NCBI RefSeq assembly: GCF_008121495.1
Contig: NZ_CP043051.1
Coordinates: 3,162,688-3,226,687, forward strand
Origin: Mediterraneibacter gnavus ATCC 29149
Lineage (GTDB): Bacteria > Bacillota > Clostridia > Lachnospirales > Lachnospiraceae
DNA: 64,000 nt
Reading direction: 5' to 3'
In this document: positions 54,591 to 62,741 of the stretch, one piece after another
Numbering within the stretch: position 1 is the first letter of the stretch
Layout: each line of letters begins with the position of its first letter
The notes under the pieces: model-generated
The model's database searches: none
Seen by the model: only the letters and a program-made list of their open reading frames with translations
What the model was told of the DNA's origin: nothing
Translations under genes and position numbers: made by a program

Positions 54591-55355
54591 CTACAAGGCT
54601 AATCCACACTCAAACGCTAACAGCATGTATTTCTCAGCATTCGTAAGTCCATACAATTCCAGATCTCGAATTTCCCATTTTTCCGAACTGAGACTATCCG
54701 CCCCATACAGAAATTGTATAAATGGAATCTGCCGGTATTGTGAAACTGCCAGCATAGATGCACATTCCATTTCAACCGCAAGACAGCCTTCCTGCCTGCG
54801 TTCCTCAATCGCTGGAATGGTTTCTCTGTAAATTGCATCCGAGGTCCATGTTTTTCCTTTTACATAGGAATACCCACAGAATTCCAATACATTCTGCAGT
54901 ACCCGAATGGAATGTTCCGACGCTTTAATTTCCTCTGATGGAGCTATGTAATGATAGCTTGTTCCTTCATCACGGACTGCAGAAACCGGAATAATCATGT
55001 TATCCTTCACTTTCTCATCATCCAACACACCGCAGGAACCAAACATTACAAACTTCTTTGCACCCATGGCAACAACTTCCTCAAATCCTGCCACACACGC
55101 CGGTGCCCCTACTCTGGATAAATAAAATGCAATATCCTGATTTTTGTAATAAGTTTTATAAACAGGCAAAGCTCCATTGGCCGTATATAGTTCTGCAATC
55201 TTCTCTACACTTTTCAAGGAAGCAAACTTCTGAATAATATTTTCCGAAAATGTGGAAACACAGATTTCCGGAAAACCCTCTATTTTTTTCGTGGTATCAA
55301 AAGGCGTAAAAAGTGCCGGTTCTGTTATTGTATTTTTTTGAAAAATGGTTCCCAT
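54591..55355 (-). CDS. Nucleoside phosphorylase
   Basis: A 254-residue PNP/UDP-family phosphorylase. Key regions are MFGSCGVLDD, TWTSDAIYRET and CLAVEMECASMLAVSQYR (the ribose-binding VEMEC motif). It would cleave a purine or uridine nucleoside with phosphate; the base preference cannot be told. AGAAGGGAG precedes the ATG. Isolated, A/T-rich setting. Confidence 0.83.
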   Translation of the reverse strand: MGTIFQKNTITEPALFTPFDTTKKIEGFPEICVSTFSENIIQKFASLKSVEKIAELYTANGALPVYKTYYKNQDIAFYLSRVGAPACVAGFEEVVAMGAKKFVMFGSCGVLDDEKVKDNMIIPVSAVRDEGTSYHYIAPSEEIKASEHSIRVLQNVLEFCGYSYVKGKTWTSDAIYRETIPAIEERRQEGCLAVEMECASMLAVSQYRQIPFIQFLYGADSLSSEKWEIRDLELYGLTNAEKYMLLAFECGLAL

Positions 55356-55452
55356 AGTGACACTCCCTTCTTGTCATTCTCATGAAAAGATCTAAAATCA
55401 TTGCATAATATGCGCTGTAATAATCGTATAGCTATATGCGTTGACTGTTATT

Positions 55453-56016
55453 TTAAGGATTCAACACAAAATACGAATCATACTTTGTTCCATCATGCCC
55501 TACCAGTTTTTCCGCCGAAAGCTCAAACCCCAGATTTTTCAACGCTTGAATACATTCCGTAGCTGCTGGAATTGCTTTTGTGGCAATTTTACTACAATGG
55601 AATAAACGATATGCAGGCGCGATAATCAAACTTAATATTTTTATAATCTTATCAGACATTTCATAGTCGCTCCGAATATCAAGCCTAAGCAATCCACAAT
55701 CTGTAAAATAATCTGCGGCATCTCTGTGAAAAAGTTCTATTGTCCCTATTGCTTCATGCGTTTCTTTTGATATAATCGTCCACCGGACAAATCCCTGTCG
55801 ATTATACTCAAAAAGCCAATAATCAATAGCCTGCTGCATTCTGTTTTCAGTTGTATAATAAAAATCATCTCCGCCACAATTATCACTATTAAAGAAAGAG
55901 ACAGCCTCTTTATCTGAATAAACTTTTAGTAAATCCAGTCTATCCTCCTGTCTGACCATTCTCAAAATATAGTCATTATTCTCAAATTCAGGACAACTTC
56001 TATAAATCTCTTCCAT
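55453..56016 (-). CDS. GNAT-family N-acetyltransferase
   Basis: A 187-residue RimJ/RimL-like acetyltransferase: EFENNDYILRMVRQEDRLDLLKVY at the start and a central GTIELFHRDA strand. The acetyl-CoA loop is not strongly matched, which lowers certainty on activity. GGAGG lies 9 nt before the ATG. The substrate is unknown. Confidence 0.72.
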   Translation of the reverse strand: MEEIYRSCPEFENNDYILRMVRQEDRLDLLKVYSDKEAVSFFNSDNCGGDDFYYTTENRMQQAIDYWLFEYNRQGFVRWTIISKETHEAIGTIELFHRDAADYFTDCGLLRLDIRSDYEMSDKIIKILSLIIAPAYRLFHCSKIATKAIPAATECIQALKNLGFELSAEKLVGHDGTKYDSYFVLNP

Positions 56017-56139
56017 ACTGGTCTTCCTCCGTAAATTCCGATTGAGATTTCACCTGTTTTAGGAAATTTAATAACTGTTATATTTTGTTATTAAATTCAC
56101 TGTAAACCTTTGAAAACGCTGGATTTGTCGCAGGTGAGC

Positions 56140-56232
56140 TTTCCCTTATTGTTTCCCTTGTGTTATATCTTCCCATATAAGTTTACGAACTCTGATAAGG
56201 GAAAATACAAGGGCAAAAAAAATCTGATAACA
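56140..56232. repeat. Imperfect long inverted repeat, possible mobile-element end
   Basis: The left part holds TTTCCCTTATTGTTTCCCTTG followed by TGTTAT (56140-56166). The right part holds GATAAGGGAAAATACAAGGGC (56194-56213) and GATAACAC, an imperfect inverse. Paired CCCTT/AAGGG motifs lie around a 27-base centre. The gap 56017-56312 has no gene. Such repeats are found at integrase core sites, and the next gene resembles a conjugative-element protein. Confidence 0.35.
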
Positions 56233-56312
56233 CATTATAACATAAAATGAAAATGACATGGTGAACTGATTGAAATGCTTCTATATTTTTATTGATTTGA
56301 AGGAGACACAAC

Positions 56313-56522
56313 ATGAATACCATTTACGCAAAATACAACATGTATCACAACAGCATTGACATTTATACATCTGCCGGATATATGTTACGCATTGACTGTA
56401 ATAAGGCAGAGGATGGACTAAAAGCCACTCCCCGCTCACAGTATTCGTTATATGCACTTGCTGCTTTCCAATGGGGCAGTGGAATCAATAATCTGTCTTC
56501 CGATTACTTTTTCAATCTCTAA
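56313..56522 (+). pseudogene. Remnant of a small conjugative-element protein (DUF6061-like)
   Basis: The first about 50 residues (NTIYAKYNMYHNSIDIYTSAGYMLRIDC, NKAEDGLKATPRSQYSLYALA) resemble the small proteins often called DUF6061 in Firmicutes conjugative elements. After YALAA the usual C-terminal part is replaced by unrelated sequence that reads over an antisense enolase fragment. GGAG precedes the ATG. Probably a leftover of an excised or decayed element. Confidence 0.5.
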
Positions 56523-56531
56523 ATAGTTCAT
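56480..56531 (-). pseudogene. 5' stub of enolase
   Basis: ATG 56531 has GGAG 8 nt upstream and reads MNYLEIEKVIGRQIIDS, the typical enolase N-terminus. The match ends before the expected RGNPTVE, where the sequence passes into the 3' end of the opposite-strand DUF6061-like gene. Only about 17 of 430 codons remain. Confidence 0.65.
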
Positions 56532-56549
56532 AGCGATATCTCCTCATAT

Positions 56550-56876
56550 TTACTCAAGAACCAATAACAGTGCCATTTTGAACTGCTTTGTTGCACTTAC
56601 TGAGTGCTTTCCAAACTTATCAAACTTAAAAGTTTCTCCTGCGTGGATCACCTGCTCCTGTCCCTCATATCCAATCACAGCCTCTCCATCAAGTGCCATC
56701 ACAAGGGCTTCTCCCGGAGCTGCATGCTCTGAAAGACCTGTTCCTGCATCAAAACTCATAACAACAAATTTCATCTTGTCATTATGCGCCAAATCCATAT
56801 TTACAATCTTTCCTTCCTGATATGGAAGTAACTCTGCTAACTTAAATACTTCTCCCGCCTTGATTACCTCGTTCAT
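56550..56876 (-). CDS. Cupin domain protein
   Basis: A 108-residue single-domain cupin; motif 1 is represented by GLSEHAAPGEALVMALDGEAVIGYE and motif 2 by HAGETFKFDKFGKHSVSA. ATG 56876 has AAAGGAG 6 nt upstream. It lies downstream of a cupin-like fragment and of a Crp-type operator at -41.5, so it is likely a target of the divergent Crp/Fnr protein. The function is unknown. Confidence 0.8.
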   Translation of the reverse strand: MNEVIKAGEVFKLAELLPYQEGKIVNMDLAHNDKMKFVVMSFDAGTGLSEHAAPGEALVMALDGEAVIGYEGQEQVIHAGETFKFDKFGKHSVSATKQFKMALLLVLE

Positions 56877-56956
56877 AATAGTCTCCTTTCGAAATTCAAT
56901 CTCTTTATATATAGAATCTTTTATTGCACTAACTCCAACCGACCGTTGAATAGGTG

Positions 56957-57091
56957 TTAGAATACTTTCTCCAGGCAAAAAATTGATATCCCTGTGCCAT
57001 TCTCATGATAGATTTGCTTCGAGATGGTACACCCTGGCACTGTTCTGTTTTCTCTTACAAAATCTATAATTTTTCCAGCTTGTTCTTTCAT
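56957..57091 (-). pseudogene. Truncated N-terminus of a second cupin-type protein
   Basis: ATG 57091 with AGGTGG 5 nt upstream opens a 44-residue frame, MKEQAGKIIDFVRENRTVPGC, then TISKQIYHENGTGISIF and a stop. The text resembles the start of cupin proteins that carry a VPGCTVSKQI segment before the barrel; the barrel is missing. It is the first reading frame after the divergent promoter and precedes the intact cupin. Confidence 0.45.
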
Positions 57092-57126
57092 CGTTTCCAC
57101 CTCTCTTTCTCTTCTTTACATCTATT

Positions 57127-57169
57127 ATTTTATCCATAGGCCTCTTGTTTTTCTGTTGCTGTAGCAACA
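57127..57169 (-). promoter_or_regulatory. Cupin-side promoter with TGTTGCT-N2-AGCAACA operator
   Basis: The operator TGTTGCTGTAGCAACA (57154-57169) has 7-base perfect arms. On the minus strand a TAAAAT -10 box (57127-57132) places the operator centre at exactly -41.5, the class II activator position. On the plus side the same site overlaps the -35 region of the crp gene. Confidence 0.65.
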
Positions 57170-57217
57170 ATATCGATGATATGATAAAATTTCATTTGAA
57201 AGGATGGTAATAAGCAT

Positions 57218-57895
57218 ATGAAGAAACTAGATGATTATCAGAAGTATCTTCCGATACTATCGAAAGCAAAGCTATTTGAAGGAATTCCTCTTGAACACTA
57301 TCCGCAAATTTTCAACTTCCTCCAGGCCTCAATTCTCTCTTTTGAAAAAGACGAATTAATTCAACACCTAGGAGAACCTTTGTTATATTCCGGAATTGTG
57401 CTTGATGGAACAGTTGAAGGATCATTTATCAATGAAAACTACAGCAAAATCAATATGAATCATTTTGAACGTGGTCGATCATTTGCAGAAGCCCTGGCAT
57501 GCGTGCAAACACCATACAGTCCAATACAGCTAAAAGCATTGACTAACTGCACCATTATGTTAATTAATCTTAAAGGTATTATAAGCGGTTCTTCCTGTCC
57601 ATGCTCTTACCAACTGAATTTAACCACTAACATGCTCAAAATACTTGCCTCACAAAATGTTTTTTCAAATCTAAAACTAAGAATTGCAAATCAGAAATCT
57701 TTAAGAGATCGAATTCTAATCTATTTGCATAGTTTAGCGCCAGACTCAGAAGGGTATCTCCATGTTCCCTTTACACAGACAGCACTTGCAGAATTCTTAG
57801 GTGTAAACCGAAGTGCACTGTCCAGAGAACTTGGTCGTATGCAAGATGAAAATCTTATAGAAGTTAACGATAAAAAAATGAAACTTTTACTATAG
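57218..57895 (+). CDS. Crp/Fnr-family transcriptional regulator
   Basis: A 225-residue regulator with an N-terminal cNMP-type beta roll (about 15-130) and a C-terminal winged helix-turn-helix (FTQTALAEFLGVNRSALSRELGRM, about 181-204). The N-terminus lacks the FNR iron-sulfur cysteine pattern; cysteines occur only in SSCPCSY. An operator in its own promoter recurs upstream of the DUF438 gene. DUF438/hemerythrin-like partners suggest an HcpR-like role in nitrosative or oxidative stress, which is inference. Confidence 0.87.
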   Translation: MKKLDDYQKYLPILSKAKLFEGIPLEHYPQIFNFLQASILSFEKDELIQHLGEPLLYSGIVLDGTVEGSFINENYSKINMNHFERGRSFAEALACVQTPYSPIQLKALTNCTIMLINLKGIISGSSCPCSYQLNLTTNMLKILASQNVFSNLKLRIANQKSLRDRILIYLHSLAPDSEGYLHVPFTQTALAEFLGVNRSALSRELGRMQDENLIEVNDKKMKLLL

Positions 57896-57922
57896 AAAAA
57901 AGGGGATGCGCCCATCCCCTTT
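57893..57922 (-). terminator. Terminator between crp and the ldh remnant
   Basis: AAAGGGGATG/CATCCCCTTT with a 4-base loop; on the minus strand a T run follows. It ends the DUF438-ldh remnant transcript and may also stop crp. Confidence 0.75.
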
Positions 57923-57955
57923 GCCAAATACGCTGTATGCGATTTCACAACAATT

Positions 57956-58501
57956 TTATTCCAATGCCTCTTCCAGCACTGATTTCAGTGTTTCAGCTGA
58001 TTTGTGTAATGCCTTGATTTCATCTTCAGATAGTGAAATGGGAACCTTTGATATAAATCCTTCTGCACCTACAATACTTGGCATAGACAGAACTACATCC
58101 TTGATTCCGTATTCTCCATCCATCATTGTTGAAATTTGAAGTATCGAACGTTCATTTCTGATTATAGCTTCACATATTCTCTTTACCGACATTGCTATTC
58201 CATAATAAGTAGCACCCTTCCTTTGAATAATTTCATAGGCGCTGTTTTTTACTTTCTCCGCAATTTCTGACGTAGCTCCTTCATGGTCATGATGCCCTCT
58301 CATCTCGCAGAAATCATGGAGTGGAATACCTGACACGTTGGCACTTGACCAAGCGGCAATCTCACTGTCTCCATGTTCTCCAACAATAAACGCATGAACA
58401 CTTCGACTATCTACTTCCAGATGCTCCCCGAGACGTTCTTTTAGTCTTGCTGTATCCAGAACCGTTCCTGATCCAATCACACGATTCGGTGCATATCCTT
58501 G
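57956..58501 (-). pseudogene. 3' half of L-lactate dehydrogenase
   Basis: The frame reads GYAPNRVIGSGTVLDTARLKE through GEHGDSEIAAWS (catalytic histidine) to the normal LDH C-terminus, about 180 residues. The NAD-binding half (about 140 residues, including the GxGxxG loop) is absent: homology begins 7 bases after the DUF438 stop. No proper start is present. It cannot be an active dehydrogenase; it records a deletion or insertion at about 58.5 kb. Confidence 0.82.
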
Positions 58502-58507
58502 CCCTCC

Positions 58508-60040
58508 TTATTGTTCAAAATGCTCTTTTGCAAACTGCATATCCTGTACTACTTCAACCGTTCCAAGATAATTGCCTTTCTTATCTCTTACTGCCATATA
58601 TGTTACAAGGAATGGTTTTCCATTCTTCTCCATCCAAACTGGAACTCTGTCACGCTTATTATTTCTAAAATCATCTAAAATTGCTCGCACCATCGCTTCT
58701 ATCTTAGGTGGATGGCAAGAAAATACTTCCCTGTCAATCGCCATCTGAGGGCGTTTGAACACCTTTGGTCCTTCGTTGAAGAAGCGATTGATATTATTAT
58801 CATCCACAAATGTAATCTCGATAGGCAATGTATTGAGAAGTGCTTCCAGCTGTGGAACTGTCATATGACCACCACCTAATATGATTTCTCCATCGCTTAG
58901 AGCCGCCTCTGTTCTTGCTTTTTTATCAGCACTATATTTTTCTGCCTCATCCCAGATCATTTCTACTCCAAATACAGGTGCATAGTCCTTAGCATCCTCG
59001 TAAATGCCATACCACTCTTCCCTGCTGAAATTCACTGCGCAGATAGGGTATAAAATATTATTTTCTTTATAGATCATCTCATCTGCTCGTTTGAGAACTG
59101 TCTGAAGTCGGTTCATCCATTCTTCATCATAATCTGATATTTTATCAAGTGCAGCTAGCTCATCACGAATTTCATCATCCACTGTCCACATCACATCCGA
59201 AGGTCCTGAGATCTCATAGCGTACCTTTAATACCGGATAGACAAGATCTCCTTTTTCTGCATAATGAATAGAAATCTGTCGAAGCTCAGATAGCTTCTCT
59301 CCTACATCATTCCCAGACTCAATATCTCCTTGAATTTCATGAATCAATGCGGCTATCTTCTCGTTTTCAAGAGCCCATCGATACATCGGATGTCCAACAG
59401 TTTCTCTAAGAGTCTTTGCTGCAGCATGCTTCTGATTGTATGCATCCGGCATCAGTTTCTTAGATGTCTCCTCTTTCTTAAGTGACTCTTCTACTGCTTT
59501 TTCTGCATTTGCAATCTTTTCTTCCTTTGTTGCACCGTGAAATAAGGCACTGTGAACATCGCACAATTTCTGCACTTCTGTGATTGGTGTGCCTTCCTTA
59601 ATTAGCTCCTGCTCAGCTTTCATAATTTCAGATGCCTCTACCTCTGAAAAATTCTCTACGAAGTCTTTGCGCACACTCTCTAAGTCTTCGCCTTCTCCAA
59701 GTCGCTTTAAATAGCTCTTTATCTTTTCTCTTGTATTTTCCTGAAAAGCCCCATCTTCACTGCTGGTCTCGTCTCCTGCATTATTCTTTCCAAGTGCAAA
59801 GATATTTGGCATCTTCCCAATAAGTTCAAACCCATTACTCATAAGTGCCGGCACAACCTTCATCATGGATATGTTTCTCATCTTAGCTCCCTTTGGAATT
59901 GTTGTGATGCGTCCCACAGAGTTAAGCATTGCAGGCTTTGTAATCTCTGAAAATCCTAAATCCTTTAAAACATCTACAAGCTCAGGATATTCCTGAACCA
60001 ATTCAAATACTGGTTTGTTTAAGTCTAATTTCTTTGCCAT
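58508..60040 (-). CDS. DUF438 protein with DUF1858, hemerythrin-like and PAS regions
   Basis: A 510-residue protein: an N-terminal DUF1858-type domain (LDLNKPVFELVQEYPELVDVL, about 3-65), a DUF438 domain (about 100-170), a central helical hemerythrin-like region (about 215-370; HPMYRWALENEKIAALIHEI), and a C-terminal PAS-type domain (about 385-510; MEKNGKPFLVTYMAVRDKKG). The family is often linked to hcp and oxygen or nitric-oxide responses in anaerobes. ATG 60040 has AGGTG 11 nt away. The promoter carries TGTTGCT-N2-AGCAACA at about -42. Confidence 0.87.
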   Translation of the reverse strand: MAKKLDLNKPVFELVQEYPELVDVLKDLGFSEITKPAMLNSVGRITTIPKGAKMRNISMMKVVPALMSNGFELIGKMPNIFALGKNNAGDETSSEDGAFQENTREKIKSYLKRLGEGEDLESVRKDFVENFSEVEASEIMKAEQELIKEGTPITEVQKLCDVHSALFHGATKEEKIANAEKAVEESLKKEETSKKLMPDAYNQKHAAAKTLRETVGHPMYRWALENEKIAALIHEIQGDIESGNDVGEKLSELRQISIHYAEKGDLVYPVLKVRYEISGPSDVMWTVDDEIRDELAALDKISDYDEEWMNRLQTVLKRADEMIYKENNILYPICAVNFSREEWYGIYEDAKDYAPVFGVEMIWDEAEKYSADKKARTEAALSDGEIILGGGHMTVPQLEALLNTLPIEITFVDDNNINRFFNEGPKVFKRPQMAIDREVFSCHPPKIEAMVRAILDDFRNNKRDRVPVWMEKNGKPFLVTYMAVRDKKGNYLGTVEVVQDMQFAKEHFEQ

Positions 60041-60080
60041 ATAAACATCCACACCTTTCTATCTTTCCTTGTTACAAAAT

Positions 60081-60124
60081 AGAATAACCTAAATTCCCTA
60101 AAATAATCTGTTGCTCCAGCAACA
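60081..60124 (-). promoter_or_regulatory. DUF438 promoter with TGTTGCT-N2-AGCAACA operator
   Basis: The operator TGTTGCTCCAGCAACA (60109-60124) repeats the arms of the site at 57154-57169. With TATTCT (60081-60086) as the -10 box, its centre lies at about -42.5 and no -35 match is present, as expected for activation by a Crp/Fnr protein. Confidence 0.62.
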
Positions 60125-60361
60125 TTTCTCAATGTCTCTGTTGTGTGTCCAGCACCTCCGACAATAACATTTTTCTTTGCCACTTCGTTCTGAATGGCTT
60201 CAGCAAGAATATCACCACCAGCTATAATGCTTCCTCCAAATAAAACCATTACATCAGCCTGATTGATTCCAATTTTTTTCTAATACATTTTGTGTAAATT
60301 CTTCTATATCACGCTTGCCACAAAATTCTCCCAAAATATTAATTGCTTTTGCTTTTTACAT
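60125..60361 (-). pseudogene. 5' fragment of a YdcF/DUF218-type protein
   Basis: ATG 60361 (GAGGTG 4 nt before) is followed at once by a TAA, then AKAINILGEFCGKRDIEEF. An extra A in a run shifts the frame to IGINQADVMVLFGGSIIAGGDI and VIVGGAGHTTETLRN. Homology ends at about 60124, exactly at the edge of the DUF438 operator. The C-terminal half is gone. At least three lesions. Confidence 0.7.
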
Positions 60362-60483
60362 AACTCACCTCATAAAATTCCGATTTTTTACTTTTGGGAA
60401 CATAGTTGATTGAGCAATAAACTGCTACATTATAATTACTTCCATATACAATTAAAGCATTCATATGCAATTTGCTCCATTCA

Positions 60484-61023
60484 TTACATTTTAACAATTT
60501 TTCTTACTGTATTTGCCGTCCGGATCGTAATTCTGTCACTGATCTTTGAACTGGCAGTTTTTGACCACCAATTTGTTTTTTGATAATCTTTGCGGCTAAA
60601 AGACCAGAAAATCACATTTTTATAATGATAGATTTTTTCGTACTCTTCTTTTGGATTTCCAACTTCATTATAAAAACTGTCATAAGATATGTTCGGAAAC
60701 ATAAAAATAAGATTATCATAGATCTCCTTGTTGCTGTCTCCCCACCATTCTGGAGCATTTTTCAATATGTCTTCCAACTCTTCCTGCGAAACAACAAAAA
60801 CGGGAATGTCCAACCCAAATCGTTTATTTATCATGGATCTTATTTCATTTGAAAGTCCCTCTTTGTCATCAATGTCCGCGCAGAAAACAACATTGCCGCT
60901 ATTAAGATATGTAGAAACTGCTGTATATCCAAGTTCTGCAAAACCCGCTTTTAATTCAGACATCGCTATTTTGTTTTTGCCACTGATATTGATTCCTCTT
61001 AATAATGCAACATATCTTTTCAT
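60484..61023 (-). CDS. DUF1697 domain protein
   Basis: A 179-residue protein of the DUF1697 family (MKRYVALLRGINISGKNKIAMSEL, TYLNSGNVVF, FVVSQEEL), a common but uncharacterised cytosolic family. ATG 61023 has AGAGAGGA 8 nt upstream. A/T-rich like its neighbours. Confidence 0.87.
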   Translation of the reverse strand: MKRYVALLRGINISGKNKIAMSELKAGFAELGYTAVSTYLNSGNVVFCADIDDKEGLSNEIRSMINKRFGLDIPVFVVSQEELEDILKNAPEWWGDSNKEIYDNLIFMFPNISYDSFYNEVGNPKEEYEKIYHYKNVIFWSFSRKDYQKTNWWSKTASSKISDRITIRTANTVRKIVKM

Positions 61024-61158
61024 ACGACCATTCCTCTCTGACATTTTTTGTTTTCTCAATATATTGTATAAATTTTACCATATCACAGACTTTTTGTGTA
61101 GTTGTTTCATTTTGATCCTTTTTTGTTCCATAAGAGAAAGCTCCTTTCAGTTCTTAAC

Positions 61159-61785
61159 TCAATTTGAAAGCTGATAATCATAAATAAAGAAATTCATTAC
61201 TGCCTGCTGTCCTTTAATGTTAAATACGTGTTTCTTTTCTAAACGTCTTTTCATTCCTTGGTGTTCATAAAAACCATAATTACAACTTGTGTCTGTAAAC
61301 AAATAAAATTCTTTCAGCTTTTCCTGCTTCATGTAATTGAGTGCTGATTGAAAAAGCATTTTTCCAATCCCTTTTCCTCTGCACGAAGAACTTACGGCAA
61401 ATAAGGCAAGTTCTGCCGGATAAGTCTTGTTATTTTCGTTTAGTAATTGCTTATCTATTCCATTGACGTTACCAAAGATTTTTGAAACATTTCGCCCCTC
61501 TTTTGAACTGTATAATGATAGTATTGATTTTATCTGCAACAGCCTGTTTGAAAGAGGACTTTTATGTTTGGTAATATTATTCGCCAGTATAATACCTGCC
61601 ACATTTCCGTCAACTACCGCTACTCTTGAAAAAGTATAGTTTGTTAAGCAACTGCTTAGAAATACTCTTGCTAATTTGACCGCCGTTTTTGATGTACTAA
61701 AATCATCATAATGCCAAGTTTCTCTGATGATAGTTTCCAAAGCTTTAAAATCTTGTTTTTGATATTCTCTTAATTCTATTTGCAT
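61159..61785 (-). CDS. GNAT-family N-acetyltransferase under a MerR promoter
   Basis: A 208-residue acetyltransferase; the acetyl-CoA loop is SSCRGKGIGKMLFQSAL (about 137-153), after ELALFAVSS. The substrate is unknown. ATG 61785 has AAGGAG 7 nt upstream. Divergent from a MerR gene, with a 19-bp-spacer promoter that is the classical MerR activation target. Confidence 0.83.
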   Translation of the reverse strand: MQIELREYQKQDFKALETIIRETWHYDDFSTSKTAVKLARVFLSSCLTNYTFSRVAVVDGNVAGIILANNITKHKSPLSNRLLQIKSILSLYSSKEGRNVSKIFGNVNGIDKQLLNENNKTYPAELALFAVSSSCRGKGIGKMLFQSALNYMKQEKLKEFYLFTDTSCNYGFYEHQGMKRRLEKKHVFNIKGQQAVMNFFIYDYQLSN

Positions 61786-61820
61786 TGTTCTTCTCCTTGT
61801 TTTCATCATTTATATCATGT

Positions 61821-61851
61821 ATGATAAAGTATACAGTAACTGTAATGTCAA
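61821..61851 (-). promoter_or_regulatory. MerR-type promoter of the GNAT gene
   Basis: Minus strand TTGACA (61846-61851) and TATCAT (61821-61826) are 19 bp apart, longer than the usual 17. The spacer contains the dyad TACAGT-T-ACTGTA. Long spacer plus dyad is the hallmark of MerR-family controlled promoters. Confidence 0.75.
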
Positions 61852-61868
61852 TAAGGAGATATACGAAA

Positions 61869-62681
61869 ATGAGAAAAGAAATTAAAAGGCTAACAACCGC
61901 ACAATTCGCAAAACTACACGAAGTAAATAAACGTACATTACATTATTATGATGAAATCGGTCTTTTCCGTCCGCTTACCAAGGCTGAAAATGGATATCGC
62001 TATTATGATATTTCACAAAGCATAGATTTTGAATATATTCGTATGCTGAAAGAATTAAATATGAGTATTGAAGAAATTGAAGCATATCGAAAAAATCCTA
62101 CACCTGCCAACTTCTTAAAAATTGTGAATGAGAAAGAAAAAGAAATTGATAAGCAAATTCAAAAGCTGAAAGATATTAAAACTGTAATGCAAAGGAAGAA
62201 AGCGAAAATCGCTTTTTGTGAAACTTTGCAAGAGCAGGAAATCAGAATTGAAGAATGCAAATCAGAAAGGCTTTTAGTCTATCCTTATGATTTCTCAAAA
62301 GATGATATATCAGAAATTTTTTCCCACTTGAAAGATATATGGGGAATCGAACAAATACGCATGGGAATGGGAAGTCTTATTTCGCTTGATAATGTATATA
62401 AGATGAACTTTGATAAATATGAGGGGATATATACGATTGCCTTGAACAAGAAGTCTGTTCCAAATAGTCTTATAAAACCAAAAGGAAAATATCTTTGCGG
62501 TTATCAAAAGGGTACATGGGATAAATTGCCAGCACTGTATCAACAGATGTTGGATTATGCCAATAAAAATAATTTACAACTTACTGGCTACGCTTACGAA
62601 GTTGGTTTGAACGATTTTGTAATTTCTGATGAAGCCGATTATATTACAAAAATTGTGATTAAGATTCAAGAAATCTCTTGA
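61869..62681 (+). CDS. MerR-family regulator with effector-binding domain
   Basis: A 270-residue protein: an N-terminal MerR helix-turn-helix (TTAQFAKLHEVNKRTLHYYDEIGLFRP, about 9-35), a coiled-coil linker (about 80-120) and a C-terminal GyrI/BmrR-like ligand-binding domain (about 125-270). AAGGAG precedes ATG 61869. It most likely controls the divergent GNAT gene in response to a small organic ligand. Confidence 0.87.
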   Translation: MRKEIKRLTTAQFAKLHEVNKRTLHYYDEIGLFRPLTKAENGYRYYDISQSIDFEYIRMLKELNMSIEEIEAYRKNPTPANFLKIVNEKEKEIDKQIQKLKDIKTVMQRKKAKIAFCETLQEQEIRIEECKSERLLVYPYDFSKDDISEIFSHLKDIWGIEQIRMGMGSLISLDNVYKMNFDKYEGIYTIALNKKSVPNSLIKPKGKYLCGYQKGTWDKLPALYQQMLDYANKNNLQLTGYAYEVGLNDFVISDEADYITKIVIKIQEIS

Positions 62682-62705
62682 TTTTGCAGGTGGTAAAATA
62701 TAACA

Positions 62706-62729
62706 AAAACTCCCCGATCGGGGAGTTTT
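62706..62729. terminator. Perfect palindromic terminator between merR and rnfB
   Basis: A 24-base perfect palindrome (arms AAAACTCCCCGA) flanked by A and T runs between the convergent merR and rnfB genes; it works in both directions. Confidence 0.85.
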
Positions 62730-62741
62730 ACATGATAAATC

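Noticed and set aside
56033..56190. Minus-strand short frame MGRYNTRETIRESSPATNP as an integrase fragment
   Set aside because: No recognisable integrase motif and no conservation evidence; treated as part of the repeat region.
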